Source: Echinometra lucunter (taxonomy: Eukaryota > Echinodermata > Echinoidea > Camarodonta > Echinometridae). Taken from it: DNA of 64,000 bases. The DNA lies in NCBI GenBank assembly GCA_029962745.1, contig CM057151.1, positions 4,033,262-4,097,261 of the forward strand, written 5' to 3'. The first letter of the stretch is position 1, and each line of letters starts with the position of its first letter. The position numbers and the translations under genes are program-made. The notes beneath the pieces are model-generated. The model searched no databases, was not told the DNA's origin, and worked only from the letters and a program-made list of their open reading frames with translations. Of this stretch, positions 34,501 through 45,738 are shown in pieces.

Positions 34501-37500
34501 AGTTAAGATGTGCTTAGACGCTATGTATAGAAAAAAAAGTGCATTCTTCTTGTGGGCATTGGAATGTTTTGTATGCTAAGAAGAAGTATTGAGAACATGG
34601 AGGATTATGGGTATAGAACTTTTGATATAATGATTTTCATCTAATTATGCTACAAGAAGTTGGACAAAACTAGGTGCAGTATTTACATTAACTAATATTT
34701 GTGATGTGATAACCCTGTTGAAATCCAGGCAAAGCAGAATTTTGTAATTATATACAAAGTCACCAGTGTTGTCAGTGATGTGAGATTTGACATGTTTAGT
34801 GATGGTTTTGCATCAAATATTTTCCTTTAGGTCTCCACAGAAGATACCCCAGTTCAAGGTAACAAGTCACAGTAGAGTACGCCAGCTCAACCCAATATTT
34901 GGTAACCAGGTAAGTCCAAATGAAAATTTACATTTTAGAAACAACATCAGATACGTAATCTGTGAATTTCTGTGTTCCTTTACGGGGATGCTACTACAAT
35001 GTCTTGTTTTTCTGGGAGAAAGGCACAAACTTATGGCAAATTTGTTTCTTTTAATACTGGACTTCCTTGTATTAGTCATTTAGCCAAACCATGCTTTACA
35101 ATCTCTTGTCCTGTTCGCCTGTAATCATTCAGAATACCTCTTCTCTTTTCAAATTTAGGGTCGAGCATTGACTGGTCTCCGTAATCTTGGTAACACTTGC
35201 TTCATGAACTCAGTGATACAGTGTCTGAGTAACACAACACCATTAGCACAGTACTTCATTACAGATGCCTATCTACAAGATATTAACAGGTCAGTTTCTA
35301 TGTGTTGTATTAGTCTATTTTGTGGCCTCTCTAGGATATTTCAGTGACACGGCACCTGGAATCGCCATGAAGTTAAATACTGTTTAGGGTACAGACTTCT
35401 GTGAGTGTGTCTGTGATCCAGATTTGTGACAATTTCATGCCACAATGTGAATGAATTACGACAAATATGTGCAATTTGTGAAAGTCATGTCATGAAAATT
35501 TCTGAAAATTTTGGATTCCTAAAGGTTTTGATTTTACTTTATTCTGTTGTATTATGCTTAGCATTCTGTTTCAAATTATGTTTTGGAAACTATGAATTCA
35601 TTGTAATCATGAGAAATGAAAAATTATAATTTTTAGCACTCCAGTATTAGTGAATGGATTTGCTGTGATCTTTTTTTCACAAAATTTATGGCTTGCAAAG
35701 TAATGAGATATGAATTGTTCATTTAGGCTCTGATTCATAAGTCCTGGCATTCTCAAAAGTGGCAACTGTTCCTCTATTTGAAGTATTTTATACTGTTTTA
35801 AAAATACTGCAGGTTTCATGGAAAATATCTTTTTCCCAAAATTGTATGACTACATGTCATGTCTATTGCAGAAAAGGTGAAAATACTGTTTTTTCGTCCC
35901 TCAAAATACTGCTTTTTACAAGGTTGGCATCCCTTTCACCTTACTTCTATGAAACAGATTTCTGTCTCTTTCATTCCATTTCATATCATAAACAATGACT
36001 TTTTTGGCAATCATTTTCTCCATAGAGAGAACCCATTAGGTCGGGGTGGTGATGTTGTGGAAGAGTTTGCTATAGTAGTCACTGCTATCTGGTCGGGTCA
36101 GTATCGGTCAATAGCACCAAGGGACTTGAGAGATACGGTCACCAAGTTTGTTCCCGAGTTCAGAAAGCATGTTGGTCATCATCATGATTCTCAAGAGTTC
36201 CTATTGTTCCTCCTGGATGGTCTTCATGAAGACTTGAATGAGGTAATTATAGTATGATACTGCTTTTTCTCAATTGTCTCTATCTATCTAGTTGTCTAAC
36301 CTATTCTTTATTTTTAATTTTGTATTTCCTTGTCTTCTATTCCCACCCATATTATTAAAAAACATGATGATGAAGAAGTAAAGAAGTACATTATCTTAGT
36401 GTGGTATGTGAAGTATTGGATGGCTTCAGTTATGAAAGTACTGACATGTTAGTTCTATATGTGCACTTACATAGTGTTTACAGATTTACAGAGTACTGTT
36501 TTTTTTATGTAGCATACAATTGCGAATATAATCCAGATTTGATCAAAGAAAATACTCTCTTTCATGTCATAGGTTAAAAAGCGAGAGTACATCAAGGAAG
36601 AAGACTTCAGCAAGTATCCTGATGATAAGGCTGCTGCCCTCTCTTGGCGAAACCATGAGAGATTGAACAGGTCCATCATCGTCACTCTGTTCCAGGGGCA
36701 GTTCAAGTCTACGGTCCAGTGTCTGTCCTGCAACAACATATCAGTCAAGTTTGAGGCCTTCATGTACCTCTCTCTGCCCATTCCCTCCAACAGCAGATGC
36801 TCACTCAATGTAAGTATGCTCACTCCATTAAGTATGCTCACTCCATTAAGTATGCTCTCTCAATGTAAGTATGCTCACTCAATGTAAGTATGCTCACTCA
36901 ATGTAAGTATGCTCTCTCAATGTAAGTATGCTCACTCAATGTAAGTATGCTCACTCCATTAAGTATGCTCTCTCGATGTAAGTATGCTCACTCAATGTAA
37001 GTATGCTCACTCAATAAGTATGCTCATTCAGTGTAAGTATTCTCATTTAATTTAAGTATGCTCCCTCAATGTAAAGATAATCTAAGTATTCTCATCCAAT
37101 GTAGGTATGCCCACACTTGCTGTAACAACCACCTGTGTAGAAGATCACCTGTCTACAAAGACTCAAGGCTTTGTTTCCATTATAAGTGCAATTTCAACTT
37201 GTATGAAAGTAATCTGTGTAAAGACCACCTGCCTATATAAAATGGCCACAAAAATTATTCACAGCAAAAAATACATAGATGCCTAAAATGCAATGCAAAA
37301 ACTGATGTGTAAGTGTTATTGGATTTGATGTTATTGACATAGAAATTGTACTTAAATGTGTTCATTTTATGCTCTTTTAATGTTCTTTTAAAAACCCTGT
37401 CTTTGCTAATCATTTTGTTATTTGTTCAGGACTGTTTGCAGCGGTTCTCACAACCAGAGAAACTGACAGGAGACAATGCCACACATTGCACACACTGTAA

Positions 37501-39539
37501 AAGAAAGCGTGACTCAAAGAAAACCATTCTCATCTGGAAACTGCCAAAAATACTCCTAATACATCTCAAGAGGTAAGTTGGCCTATACAGCTCCCTGAAT
37601 TCAGACAAAACACGAGAATCATTTTAAATGAGTTTTTAGATAGTATTTTTCTTCACTGAAGATCAGCTTGAATACATATTTGAAAAGCTGTTTCCCCCCC
37701 CCCCCCATTTCCCCTATTCATCCATGTGTACAGTGTATTGTTATGCTAATTAGAATTCCCACCATCATCTTTTTTTTTTAAATGGAAGGAACATAACTGA
37801 AAATTCAGTTGAACAAAAGAAGCTCTTTCCACAGATTATAACCATGCCTTTGAAGCTTTTTTTCTGTTATTCTTATAATTCAGTTACTTCTATTTATCTT
37901 ACTATTACTATAAACCTCTTCCACTTTTATGAGAAGGATCTCACCTTAAATATATCAAGTAGTTTTTAGTGGTTTGTTTGCCTGAAACATCTTCTGGATT
38001 TCTGTGGTTGTGGTGGTAAATTTTTGTTCATCATTTATCCTCAGATTCTATTACGAAGGGATGTGGCGTCAGAAGCTACAGACTAACGTTGATTTTCCCA
38101 ATGAGCTCAGCGTGGATAGATTTGTGATAGGTCCAGTGAGGAGGGATATCTATCAACTCTATGGAGTCTCTAATCATTCAGGAGGACTTGATGGTGGACA
38201 TTGTGAGTAGGAAAATTATAAATTAAAGACTTATTTAACACATGTTGTGGTGGTCTGAAAAAAGGGAAAGGAAATTTTAAAAATTGCATGTGGGGGTAAA
38301 ATTAAAGAAGTTAAGTTGTAGTAGGTTTTTGGAAGTGGTTACTGTGTCATGTGTGAACAGAGCCTAATATTTGGAAACTTGAAACTGCCAAATGTATTTT
38401 TGGAAGTTTGATAGCTGGTAACATTGCACATTTTTGTTATTTTTGTCTGTAGCATTGAATTGAAACTGGATATTCTTTTTTGGGGGGTAGGGAGTGGGGG
38501 TTGGGGGGAGGAGATAGGTGTGCCATGCTTGACACCAATATCAATCAAAATAAAACATTATCAGAAAAAGGCATACGAGACCAAGTTTATCTGCTGTGTC
38601 GTTGAGTTGAATACCTCTCAAAAACTGTACTCTACTTAGACATATATTTTGATGAACATAGGCCAATTTTCCATGATAAAGTGTAATGATGTAGAGGCTA
38701 TAGTCTCTGTGGTAGGTGGTAGGTGCCCTTTGCCTCTCAAATTACATGCATTCCCTATTGTTCTTTACTCATCTCAGACACTGCCTGCTGTAAGAATGCT
38801 GTCAATAGAAGATGGTACAAATATGATGATCATGAAGTCTATGATGCTTCTCAGAGTAGTATAAAGGTAATGCATGTTTTAGTCTTTCTCCAGCTGTGTA
38901 ACATTATGTAGCTACAGCCTTCTCCTTACTGTTAAAGCTAACATTTATGATTGCAGTTTGAATTTCTGATTTACTTAAGTTTGCTTAAAGGCCATAAGAG
39001 ACATATATCTAGATATATGTTTTTTGTCAATCATCAGTTTGCTACAAGTTTTCTAATAGTCCTTTGCCTACTAGAACTGGGTGGTCCCTGTATATGATCT
39101 GTGGTAATTACAGAATTCAGTCGTCAACAGGTTAAGATCCTCTTACAGGCATAATTATAATTGTATTATATTGTGTCTATCATTTTACTTTGAAAATGTT
39201 GTGTAAAGGCCGTCTGAGAAACGAATGCGTATATTTATTGGACTTTTAAAATTCACTCTTCAGCTGGTTTACAGACATATCTAGACATCGGCAGACAGCA
39301 CTAGTTCATGGCCACAATTTTTTAAATTTGCCTCCGTCTGACAGTGTCTAACATAAATATTTAGACGGAGGCAGATGGAATCGTTAAACGGTACTATGGG
39401 ACAGGGCCTTAACATTTGAAATTTGCAGTGCCTTTCCTCCCTTCCCATTAAACTGATTTTATTTTCTGTGTATCTTTATTTACAGAGTTCAGCAGCCTAT
39501 ATTCTCTTCTACTCATCGATACCCCTCCCACCACCATGA
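22594..39539 (+). CDS. USP8: Ubiquitin carboxyl-terminal hydrolase 8 (UBPY)
   Basis: USP8 removes ubiquitin from endosomal cargo and ESCRT-0 partners. Exons are 22594-22694, 23928-24072, 25341-25426, 26147-26313, 26699-26858, 27367-27520, 27934-28075, 28371-29008, 31049-31706, 34147-34360, 34831-34909, 35159-35289, 36026-36242, 36573-36809, 37430-37572, 38045-38202, 38778-38866 and 39486-39539. All junctions are AG/GT, phases agree, and 3573 nt gives 1190 aa (human about 1118). The order is MIT (about 8-105), coiled coil, rhodanese-like (about 167-318), Pro/Ser/Thr-rich linker with STAM motifs, coiled coil (about 515-570), WW (691-721), 14-3-3 site (787-792), and USP core (about 855-1183). 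The core has Cys862 in [15 protein letters not shown], two CxxC zinc-ribbon pairs, His1143 in GGLDGGHY, and WYKYDDHEV. The start is ATG in CACCATGC. The gene appears intact. Confidence 0.96.
23130..23331. mobile_element. Foldback element (hairpin arms about 85-90 bp)
   Basis: The left arm runs from CATGAATGTGTATACC to ATAGTCTTTCAGCAT. It is matched inversely by the right arm ending GTACACATTCATG, with a loop of about 35 nt. It lies in USP8 intron 1, next to a second foldback. Confidence 0.7.
23345..23450. mobile_element. Foldback element with 35-bp arms
   Basis: CAAATAATATCTCTCTCTAT at the left is mirrored by ATGTAGAGAGAGATATTATT at the right. The arms continue through ATCATGATTCAA and TTGAATCATGAT. 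The loop is about 36 nt. It lies in USP8 intron 1. Confidence 0.75.
23565..23603. repeat. (CAAA)n microsatellite
   Basis: About eight CAAA units follow a C-rich tract in USP8 intron 1. Confidence 0.9.
24665..24875. repeat. Polypyrimidine (CTT/CCT)n tract
   Basis: About 200 nt are almost entirely C and T on the plus strand. They include a duplicated CTTCTTTGAATCATCTTCTT block. The tract lies in USP8 intron 2. Confidence 0.85.
25482..25799 (+). mobile_element. Helitron-like element (HINE type), copy 2
   Basis: It has the same ends as 2098-3016: TATTTTTATGCCTCCGCC at the start, a short GTCC-like tract, one core unit, then GGCGGAGGCATAAA, the palindromic TTCGACCGTGCGCGGTCGAA (25769-25788) and ATTCATTTAGT. 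It is a single-unit version of copy 1, in USP8 intron 3. Confidence 0.75.
26699..28075 (+). other. USP8: USP8 exons 5-7: rhodanese-like domain
   Basis: The fold is recognised from [42 protein letters not shown] and [16 protein letters not shown]. The active-loop region reads LVDWDQSQ with no cysteine. This agrees with vertebrate USP8, where the domain is catalytically inactive and serves as a docking site (for example for the ligase NRDP1). Confidence 0.88.
28568..28594 (+). other. USP8: STAM SH3-binding motif 1 in USP8
   Basis: PIVNRSVKP exactly fits the P-x-[VI]-[DN]-R-x-x-K-P consensus bound by STAM SH3 domains (residues 385-393). Confidence 0.85.
28787..28813 (+). other. USP8: STAM SH3-binding motif 2 in USP8
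   Basis: PAVNRTLKP exactly fits the P-x-[VI]-[DN]-R-x-x-K-P consensus (residues 458-466) and lies in the same exon as motif 1. Confidence 0.85.
29093..29696. mobile_element. Large foldback element in USP8 intron 8
   Basis: The arms of about 200 bp are imperfect inverses. CACACCTGCCCAAAT and GAAATGATCTTCCGATGTCC on the left match GACATCCGAAGATCATTTCA and ATTTGGGCAGGTGCGAG on the right. Ends resemble GGCTGAGTCATTACG and its inverse. No coding capacity is seen. Confidence 0.7.
29883..30106 (+). repeat. Near-perfect tandem duplication of 112 bp
   Basis: TGAATATTCAGTGCAGATCA begins at 29883 and again at 29995. The copies differ at one recognised position (AAACAAAT versus AAAGAAAT), which implies a recent duplication. 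Confidence 0.9.
30068..30668. mobile_element. MITE family with TTATTTCCAAAAGG-type ends
   Basis: TTATTTCCAAAAGGCACTAA occurs at about 29968, 30080 and 30222 on the plus strand, and in inverse form at about 30413 and 30636. The outer pair gives an element of about 600 bp. The inner pair (about 30214-30440) suggests a nested or deleted copy. Confidence 0.55.
31526..31618 (+). other. USP8: Canonical WW domain in USP8
   Basis: The segment begins [20 protein letters not shown] and ends TQWNPP. Both signature tryptophans (31538-31540 and 31607-31609), the central Tyr triplet and the closing proline are present. It should bind proline-rich ligands. The vertebrate counterpart, as I recall it, lacks the second tryptophan. 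Confidence 0.85.
31845..33885 (+). mobile_element. Helitron/HINE-related element with 157-bp satellite core
   Basis: It begins GTCTCGCCCACCGGAGG (internal hairpin with GGCGAGAC), followed by a (CCGTCCGTCGT)n microsatellite at about 31893-32012. It then carries about ten tandem units. The word GTGCAAGACTCTC starts at 32164, 32321, 32478, 32635 and 32792, exactly 157 bp apart, then at 32957. It ends GGTGGGCGAGAC at 33871-33882, the inverse of its start. A different repeat-rich insert interrupts it at about 33175-33355. It fills USP8 intron 9. Confidence 0.75.
34254..34271 (+). other. USP8: 14-3-3 binding site in USP8
   Basis: RSFSSP (residues 787-792, in [10 protein letters not shown]) matches the mode-I R-S-x-pS-x-P motif. 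It aligns with the vertebrate RSYSSP site around Ser718, whose phosphorylation holds USP8 in an inhibited state. Confidence 0.85.
34326..34352 (+). other. USP8: STAM SH3-binding motif 3 in USP8
   Basis: PSVDRTTKP (residues 811-819) fits the P-x-[VI]-[DN]-R-x-x-K-P consensus and lies just after the 14-3-3 site. Confidence 0.85.
35159..39539 (+). other. USP8: USP8 exons 12-18: USP catalytic core
   Basis: Cys box: [13 protein letters not shown] with the nucleophile codon TGC at 35198-35200. Second box: [20 protein letters not shown]. Zinc-ribbon CxxC pairs are QCLSCNN (36573-36809) and HCTHCK (37430-37572). His box: GGLDGGH split from Y, with catalytic CAT at 38199-38201. The WYKYDDHEV segment supplies the acidic residue. 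All catalytic residues are intact, so an active enzyme is expected. Confidence 0.93.
36797..37110 (+). repeat. 19-bp minisatellite containing the USP8 exon 14 splice donor
   Basis: The unit TGCTCACTCAATGTAAGTA includes the last 12 coding nt of exon 14 and the intron start. Perfect GTAAGT copies begin at 36810 (the real junction), 36865, 36884, 36903, 36922, 36941, 36978, 36997 and 37033. Many are exactly 19 bp apart. Degenerate copies (CCATTAAGT, GTAGGT) are interspersed. Confidence 0.9.
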
Positions 39540-42500
39540 GTTGACCTCGTTAACTGATTCCTATCCTGATCCTTGGAGCTGTCTTTGGTTGCTGTGTAAA
39601 CTGCTTCTTGCTTGGAGAGAATAGACAAGTGCTTGTGGACAATGAAGCAAGAATTAAATTGTTCTCTGTTAGAAAATATAAGAAGTGTCTGTCACTTTGT
39701 CCATCTATCTCTTCCCTTTGCTCTTCCATCTGTCTCTTTCCCCTCCCGATACTTTCTTCTTGTTTTCCCTTCTGTCTATCTTTGATTATCTCTCTCTCTT
39801 ACTCCTTTTATTTCTTTCTCCCTCTATCTTCCATGTTCTCTTCCTCTCTGTCACTCTGACCCCCTCTCCTTCTTTCCTCTCCCTCTTTCTCTGTTTTTCC
39901 TGTATCTTTCTTGATTCCTCTGTTTCTTCCCCCTATCTCCATCTCTCTCCCTTTCTCTTTGTCTTTCTTTCTTTTGCCATTACTAGGCTGCCATTCTAAA
40001 TAGGAAACAGTTACTCTAATACTTTAATACCTATTCAAGATTAGCTCTGTTCATGCGTATTCTCCTAATAATGTAAATGATGTGGACACACATATGTTGT
40101 TCCACTCACGTCAATGTTCTTAATGATTATATTCAGATTTTTAAAGATTTGGTTGTATAAAAGATTTTTCTTATTATTGAACTGTGAAATAAAGCTATTC
40201 CTTTCCTGAGAATATAAGAACTTTTCAAAGTTTTTCACTCAACAATAATGCATTGATTACTAGAGATGATCATTGCTATGGCAAACAATATTAAACTGCA
40301 ATATTCTTGTCCGATGAGAACACTAATTGTTTGTATATTTTGGAATTGAAGTGTCTCTTATTTGATATGCAATGTGTATGTATCATTATCTACATTATTT
40401 AATAGAGAACAGTTTGGATATTCATTTCCCTATGATACATATTGTTCAGTTGCGAGACTTTATAATGTAAGCATAACTTGGTAATGTAATTCATGATGTT
40501 ATGAAGGAGTAGTCCTTAATTAATGGTTGAATAACAATGTATCATTGTATAATATAGGTTTTGAAAGATCATTTTATCGTGCAATCAAGGAATGAAATGC
40601 TAGATGCATCAGAATTCTGACCCTGTATTACTCTCATTTCTATTTATCCTAGCTTATGTACCTCTGCATTTAGCTTATGTACAGTTTACTACTGAATTGG
40701 TTAAGTTGCCATGTTAATTTTTCCAAACCAGCCTTGTGTTGTTTCTTAGAGGTAGACTCTTTAATAGTGGTGTCAAAACTGTAATGATAACATTTCTGTA
40801 AAATTCAAGAAATCATGAAGTGTGTTGTCAAAAGACAAGTCTTTGAATTTAATTGGACAAATCTACTGCATACCGTGGTACTTACCATGTGTTATTATGC
40901 CTTATTATGTTTCTTCAACTTCACATGTGAAAAGGAAGGCAATCATTATTGTTTAACACATTTCATTTCGTTTCATAAAATAGATTTTAAAAAGATATTT
41001 CAATTTGTCATTATACCTGTAGATGAAGATTTCTTTTTTTTTCCTCTCTCTTTAAATCTGACGTTCGACCGTAATTTTGGTCAGATTCTGCATATTACAA
41101 ATATCTGCTTCTTCATGAAAAAAGTGAAAGGAACATGCAGTATAATTCAGTAGACCAGGGGAGCGTTTCATGAAGAGTTTTGTTGGTGAAAATCACCGAC
41201 AAATGTTATAAGCTACTGAAAATCCTCCCATCTGATTGGCTGAGAGCAAATTAGTCAGTGAAAATCACTGACAAAACTCTTCATGAAATGCTCCCCAGTT
41301 CGGAGTTAGCTCATGTCTCAAATGAGCCCTAAATATCCACATATATTGTAAACATGGAGAGGTCCTTTTTACACACTTGAATAATTTTCCCTTTTGAAAA
41401 GAATACTTTCCACCTGGGTATCATGGAATGCACATGGGTGCACAATAATTAGCAAATTGTCAAGAATTCACGTCAGTGGGTTTTAGATTTTTGGTCAAAT
41501 GACCTTTATCTGCTCATGCTCAGATTGTATCTACAAACTGGCTTTTTAGCCTAAGATGCCATACCTTATTACATTGAGTGCATTACCTGTTGCTGAGAAC
41601 TAGACTTATACAAAGTGGATATTTGTAGGTGTTTTATTTGAAAACTGGAGTGAACAATCATATTTTAAATGCATTAGATCCTATTTTATGAAATATTGTC
41701 AGGTACCAACAAGTGTACATTTTGCAACATATCAGACCTTTCAATGAGCATTGTTTTAAGACACGTGTATTTGTATATTTCCATTGTAATTCCACTCTTT
41801 ACATTTTTTATAGATATGAACTCCTTTCAGAATCTCAGATGTCATGCTGAAATGGTGATGGTGGCATTGGAACTCTGTAGATTACTTAGATTATTGCAAA
41901 ACTTGGTATAAAATGATGACTTGAAATGGAAGATGTATATTATTGCTTTTTTTTTCTTCATGGACTTTGCTTAAGAATAAAATTTACTTCTGTCCCTTTC
42001 CCTTCATTTTCCCAGCTCTGATAAGGATTGTTAATCGTTTCACTTCTATAAATTCTAGAAATGATGTTGACGATTGCATTGATAGTTTAGTTGGTTTTGA
42101 CAAGTGGAGCAAACATTTGATTTTAATGAATTATTTGCATGATTGTTTTGTACTATGTCTTTATATTAATTTAAAGATTTTAATCTCATTTTATGAATAT
42201 AAGTATATACTTTTCAATGTAATCTGTCATAATTTTAGTTTCATTGCAATCGGTTAGCAGGCTAGCCATGCATTTTACTCTGGTGCATGAGAAATTGTGA
42301 TACATGCATAATTCTTCATTCACGATGATGATTATAGTAATTTAATATTGTACTTTCTCAAAATTAGGTGAAATTCTCAGAGGGAAGCCAGTAAAGGGAA
42401 CATTGCTAACAATTATTCAATTCCTCACTTTATTTTTGTTTTAGGTATTCACCAACTGATCTCTTGAATTAGCTTTGACATTGATTAAATAGCATATATT

Positions 42501-42905
42501 TGTTTTCCATGGTAGTTATTATAGTGGATGATTTTTGATACTGCCATGTTGTAATTGTAATGAGAATTGTGTCATTACATCAGAGGGAACCTGCTTACAT
42601 ACCAATGATAGGGTCTACAAATTTGTGTACGTGTTTTATGATTATCAACAAAATTATAGCGATGTGTCTTTTCATATTTTGATAATTGTTCTGTTCTTCT
42701 TTTATGCTATGAAATTCAGCCTCTGTCTGTTGATGTAAATTTGTATGTTTTATGAAAATCTCAAAAAAGTACCCATTTTTTCTCATGTATGCTCACTAAA
42801 TGTTCTGTAAAACAAAGTATATATATATATATGCACCATGCCTTTGTGTTGTATAAATTTCTCGTGCACCAATTTATAAAGGATAATAAAGATACTAATG
42901 ACATG
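39540..42905 (+). other. USP8: USP8 3' untranslated region with two possible poly(A) sites
   Basis: AATAAA signals lie at 40188-40193 and 42885-42890, suggesting a short UTR (about 650 nt) and a long one (about 3.35 kb). A pyrimidine-rich tract occupies about 39680-39975. A foldback MITE lies at 41158-41296. The remainder is AT-rich without a supported ORF. Use of the distal site is inference. Confidence 0.5.
41158..41296. mobile_element. Foldback MITE (139 bp)
   Basis: GGGGAGCGTTTCATGAAGAG is mirrored by the right end CTCTTCATGAAATGCTCCCC. The arms continue through TTTTGT and GTGAAAATCAC for about 40 bp. The loop contains TCTGATTGGCTGAGAGC. No convincing target duplication was found. Confidence 0.8.
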
Positions 42906-45738
42906 TATATTCATAGTTAGAATAAATCAAATCATACAGAAATAGGAATTGCTTGAAATATGTTTTATTGATGTTGTTTCCTCATATTTCACTGCTTTGC
43001 TTGTATATTGAGCGAATGTGTAACCCTGATGATAAGTCATTTTTAAATTACACACATACATAAGCATTTGAAGACTTCATAAATATTTTCTACATTAAAA
43101 TTGGACACGTGCCAGATGTGCGCAATGCAAACTGATATTTTTAAAACGGATATCTCTTGCAATTAATTATAAAACTCAGAAGATATGCATGTAGCATGTA
43201 CTACATGCCAAAACAAAAACTGACAAGACAAAGATCTCAATACAAAGAAAAGATTACAGAATTATTTTCCACACAAGAAAATCAAATTGTCCTTGAGGCA
43301 AAGACTTTGCATTGTCAGTTTGTAAAAACACATACACAAAAATAAAATCTAAGGACTAGCTTATTACACTTATATGGAAATACTGACCCCTCCCCCAATA
43401 TATAATATTAATAACTTTGGCCCTTTAAAATGATCATGAACATAATTGTGATCATTACGTGTGTATTGCAAGGCCATTATATTTATAGCAGGACAGATCA
43501 AGCCTCGGATCATATTCCATGAAAAAAGTAGAGCCACAAAATATAGTTTTATAGCAACTCTGCACTGTAGTCTCCTGTATATAGATAGACCATCTGAAAC
43601 TCTATATGCAAAAAAGGACTGAAGTTTTTTTTATATATATAAAAGGATACAAATCTTTCAAAAGGCAAATTACAGAGGAACAAAAGCACTTTTTATAATC
43701 TCTTCCTCTATAAACGGCATCAGTCCATACAAGCTATATTTCAGAAATTAAATCATCAATGCAAATGTCAAAATGCATCAAAATGAAATCAGAATAAGAT
43801 ATTACATGTACCAGTATCTGCAATTCATTAAAATCAACACTAAAAAATAGATAAAGTTAAGATTCACATCTTTATGCCTTGTCAACCATACAAATGAAAC
43901 AACAAAATTTGCCAGCAAACATTCACTCATGAAGCTATATCAATTACAACAGTTGTAATCAATCATGGTACTGATATATAATCCTAAAATAGATTACAAT
44001 CAATTAATTATGATAATTGATATGAATGTAATGACACAATGTGAGGAATGGTTATCTTATTATTTTCCATTGTAATAACTGATGAAAATACAATGTGCAA
44101 TTATGATAATTGTTTGTAATCTGATCATCCATCACAAGTGATTACAATATAATGACAATCATTATAAATATAACCATCAATCTCAATAAGTGAGAGAGAT
44201 ATCATCATTAATCATAAGTAGTACAACATGCTTTTGCACCTAATGCTCCACATTCAGTTCCCTACACTGACTAAATTTCTAACTTTTACCCTCAACCAGA
44301 CATTATCCCTAAAACCAAATTGCAAACTTAAAAAGGGTACCAATCACCTGCAAATATTTTGTGTGCAGCTAGAACGTACAACTCTTAAAGAATCTTATCT
44401 GGCATTCCATGGATTAACAATGAATGGTTATGTACAGTTGTGGTAAGCCCCCCCCCCAAAAAAAAAAAAAAAAAATTTGTCAGATTTCTTTGTCTTTAGC
44501 TGCTCAGCCAAAAAAAGAAAAGCAAAACTAAGATGCTGTGAAGTTCTTTCCTCCTCGAGTTTGATATCAAACAAATGAAGGAGACAAATACTTTTGATCT
44601 CAGGTCAGGAGATTAAGTCACCCAGGCCTACACAAGTGTAAAACCAACGGGAGCTCTGTTCATGCAACAGGTGTACAAGGATCATTGTGCATGGAGCAGT
44701 GGGGGATGCAGGGGTCCTAGTGTAGGGCACAATGTAAGTGTTACATTTTAATACAATGAAATTCACTGGAAATCATGAATGGAATATCACATGATCTCAT
44801 GCATGTTCTCTTTATGGTGGACAATGTGAGCCTATATCTAATCATTTTCATGCCAATTTTCTCTTTTTGCTACAAAAGTGTTCATGAGTTTTAAGATGTA
44901 TGAAGAAAATAAAGCATGCTGTTAGACCTTAAAGTGATTACACAATGGTAAACAAAATTTTGATATATGATCGAGAATAGAATTCTAAGAAGAATGACAT
45001 TAAAAATATGATGATTTTCAATTGAAATCAATGCATTTTGGCTAATTTTCTCATGAAAAGTTATGAGCTGACCAAAAAAGGTTGAATATGAGGTATGACG
45101 TAAAAGTGGGTACCCAGCTTCGCGCATTGCAGTTGTGCTACGCACTAGGCTGTACAATATGTATTATACCTTGCGCGCATTTTGCTAGAATTGCGCGACA
45201 AGGTACCCACTTTGACATCATTTTGACGTCAAAGTGGGTACCCAGTTGAAACTGGGTCACAGCTGAGGAGTCAAAAATATCCTGAAATCTTACCACATTT
45301 TGGGGGTTTCCTTGGCAACACGACTTTTTTCTGCCAATAAAATCATGCTTTTTTAAATGAACTAACATTGTTTCAGCATTGGGTACCCCCTTTAAGTACA
45401 GAACTCATAGTCTGGTTCCATAAACCTAATGCGTATACATAATTCTGAAAGTCACTAGTCATTGTTTACTTAAAGTATATTTGAAATCGCAATATCTCTT
45501 TATGAAAGAAATAGTGAAGCTAATATTTTGATAATATACATGTAGTATAGTGACATGGAACCTCTAACACGCAGAGCAAAATATCTTTTTGTGATTGGTA
45601 GACTTTAACTCTCCCATTATTAGCCTATCTTTGACAGAATAAAGTCAAAAGCAAGTGTTAGGTCACCCAATCAGTATAAGTATGCTACCAATGAAGAGAT
45701 TATTTGAAGGATAGTGGTTATTGCTGCTGATAGTTCAA
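42906..45738 (-). other. CEP70 3' flank or 3'UTR
   Basis: This AT-rich, non-coding stretch is downstream of the CEP70 stop. A reverse-strand polyadenylation signal (TTTATT at 42964-42969) lies about 75 bp from the distal USP8 signal. It includes C/A homopolymers at 44450-44475 and a repeat zone at 45090-45390. Confidence 0.35.
45200..45243. repeat. Palindrome with GGTACCCACTTTGAC arms
   Basis: GGTACCCACTTTGACATC is followed by a short spacer and GACGTCAAAGTGGGTACC. A third related copy, AAAGTGGGTACCCAG, lies at about 45102-45118, and GGGTACCCCC at about 45381. It is probably the end region of a DNA transposon. Confidence 0.65.
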
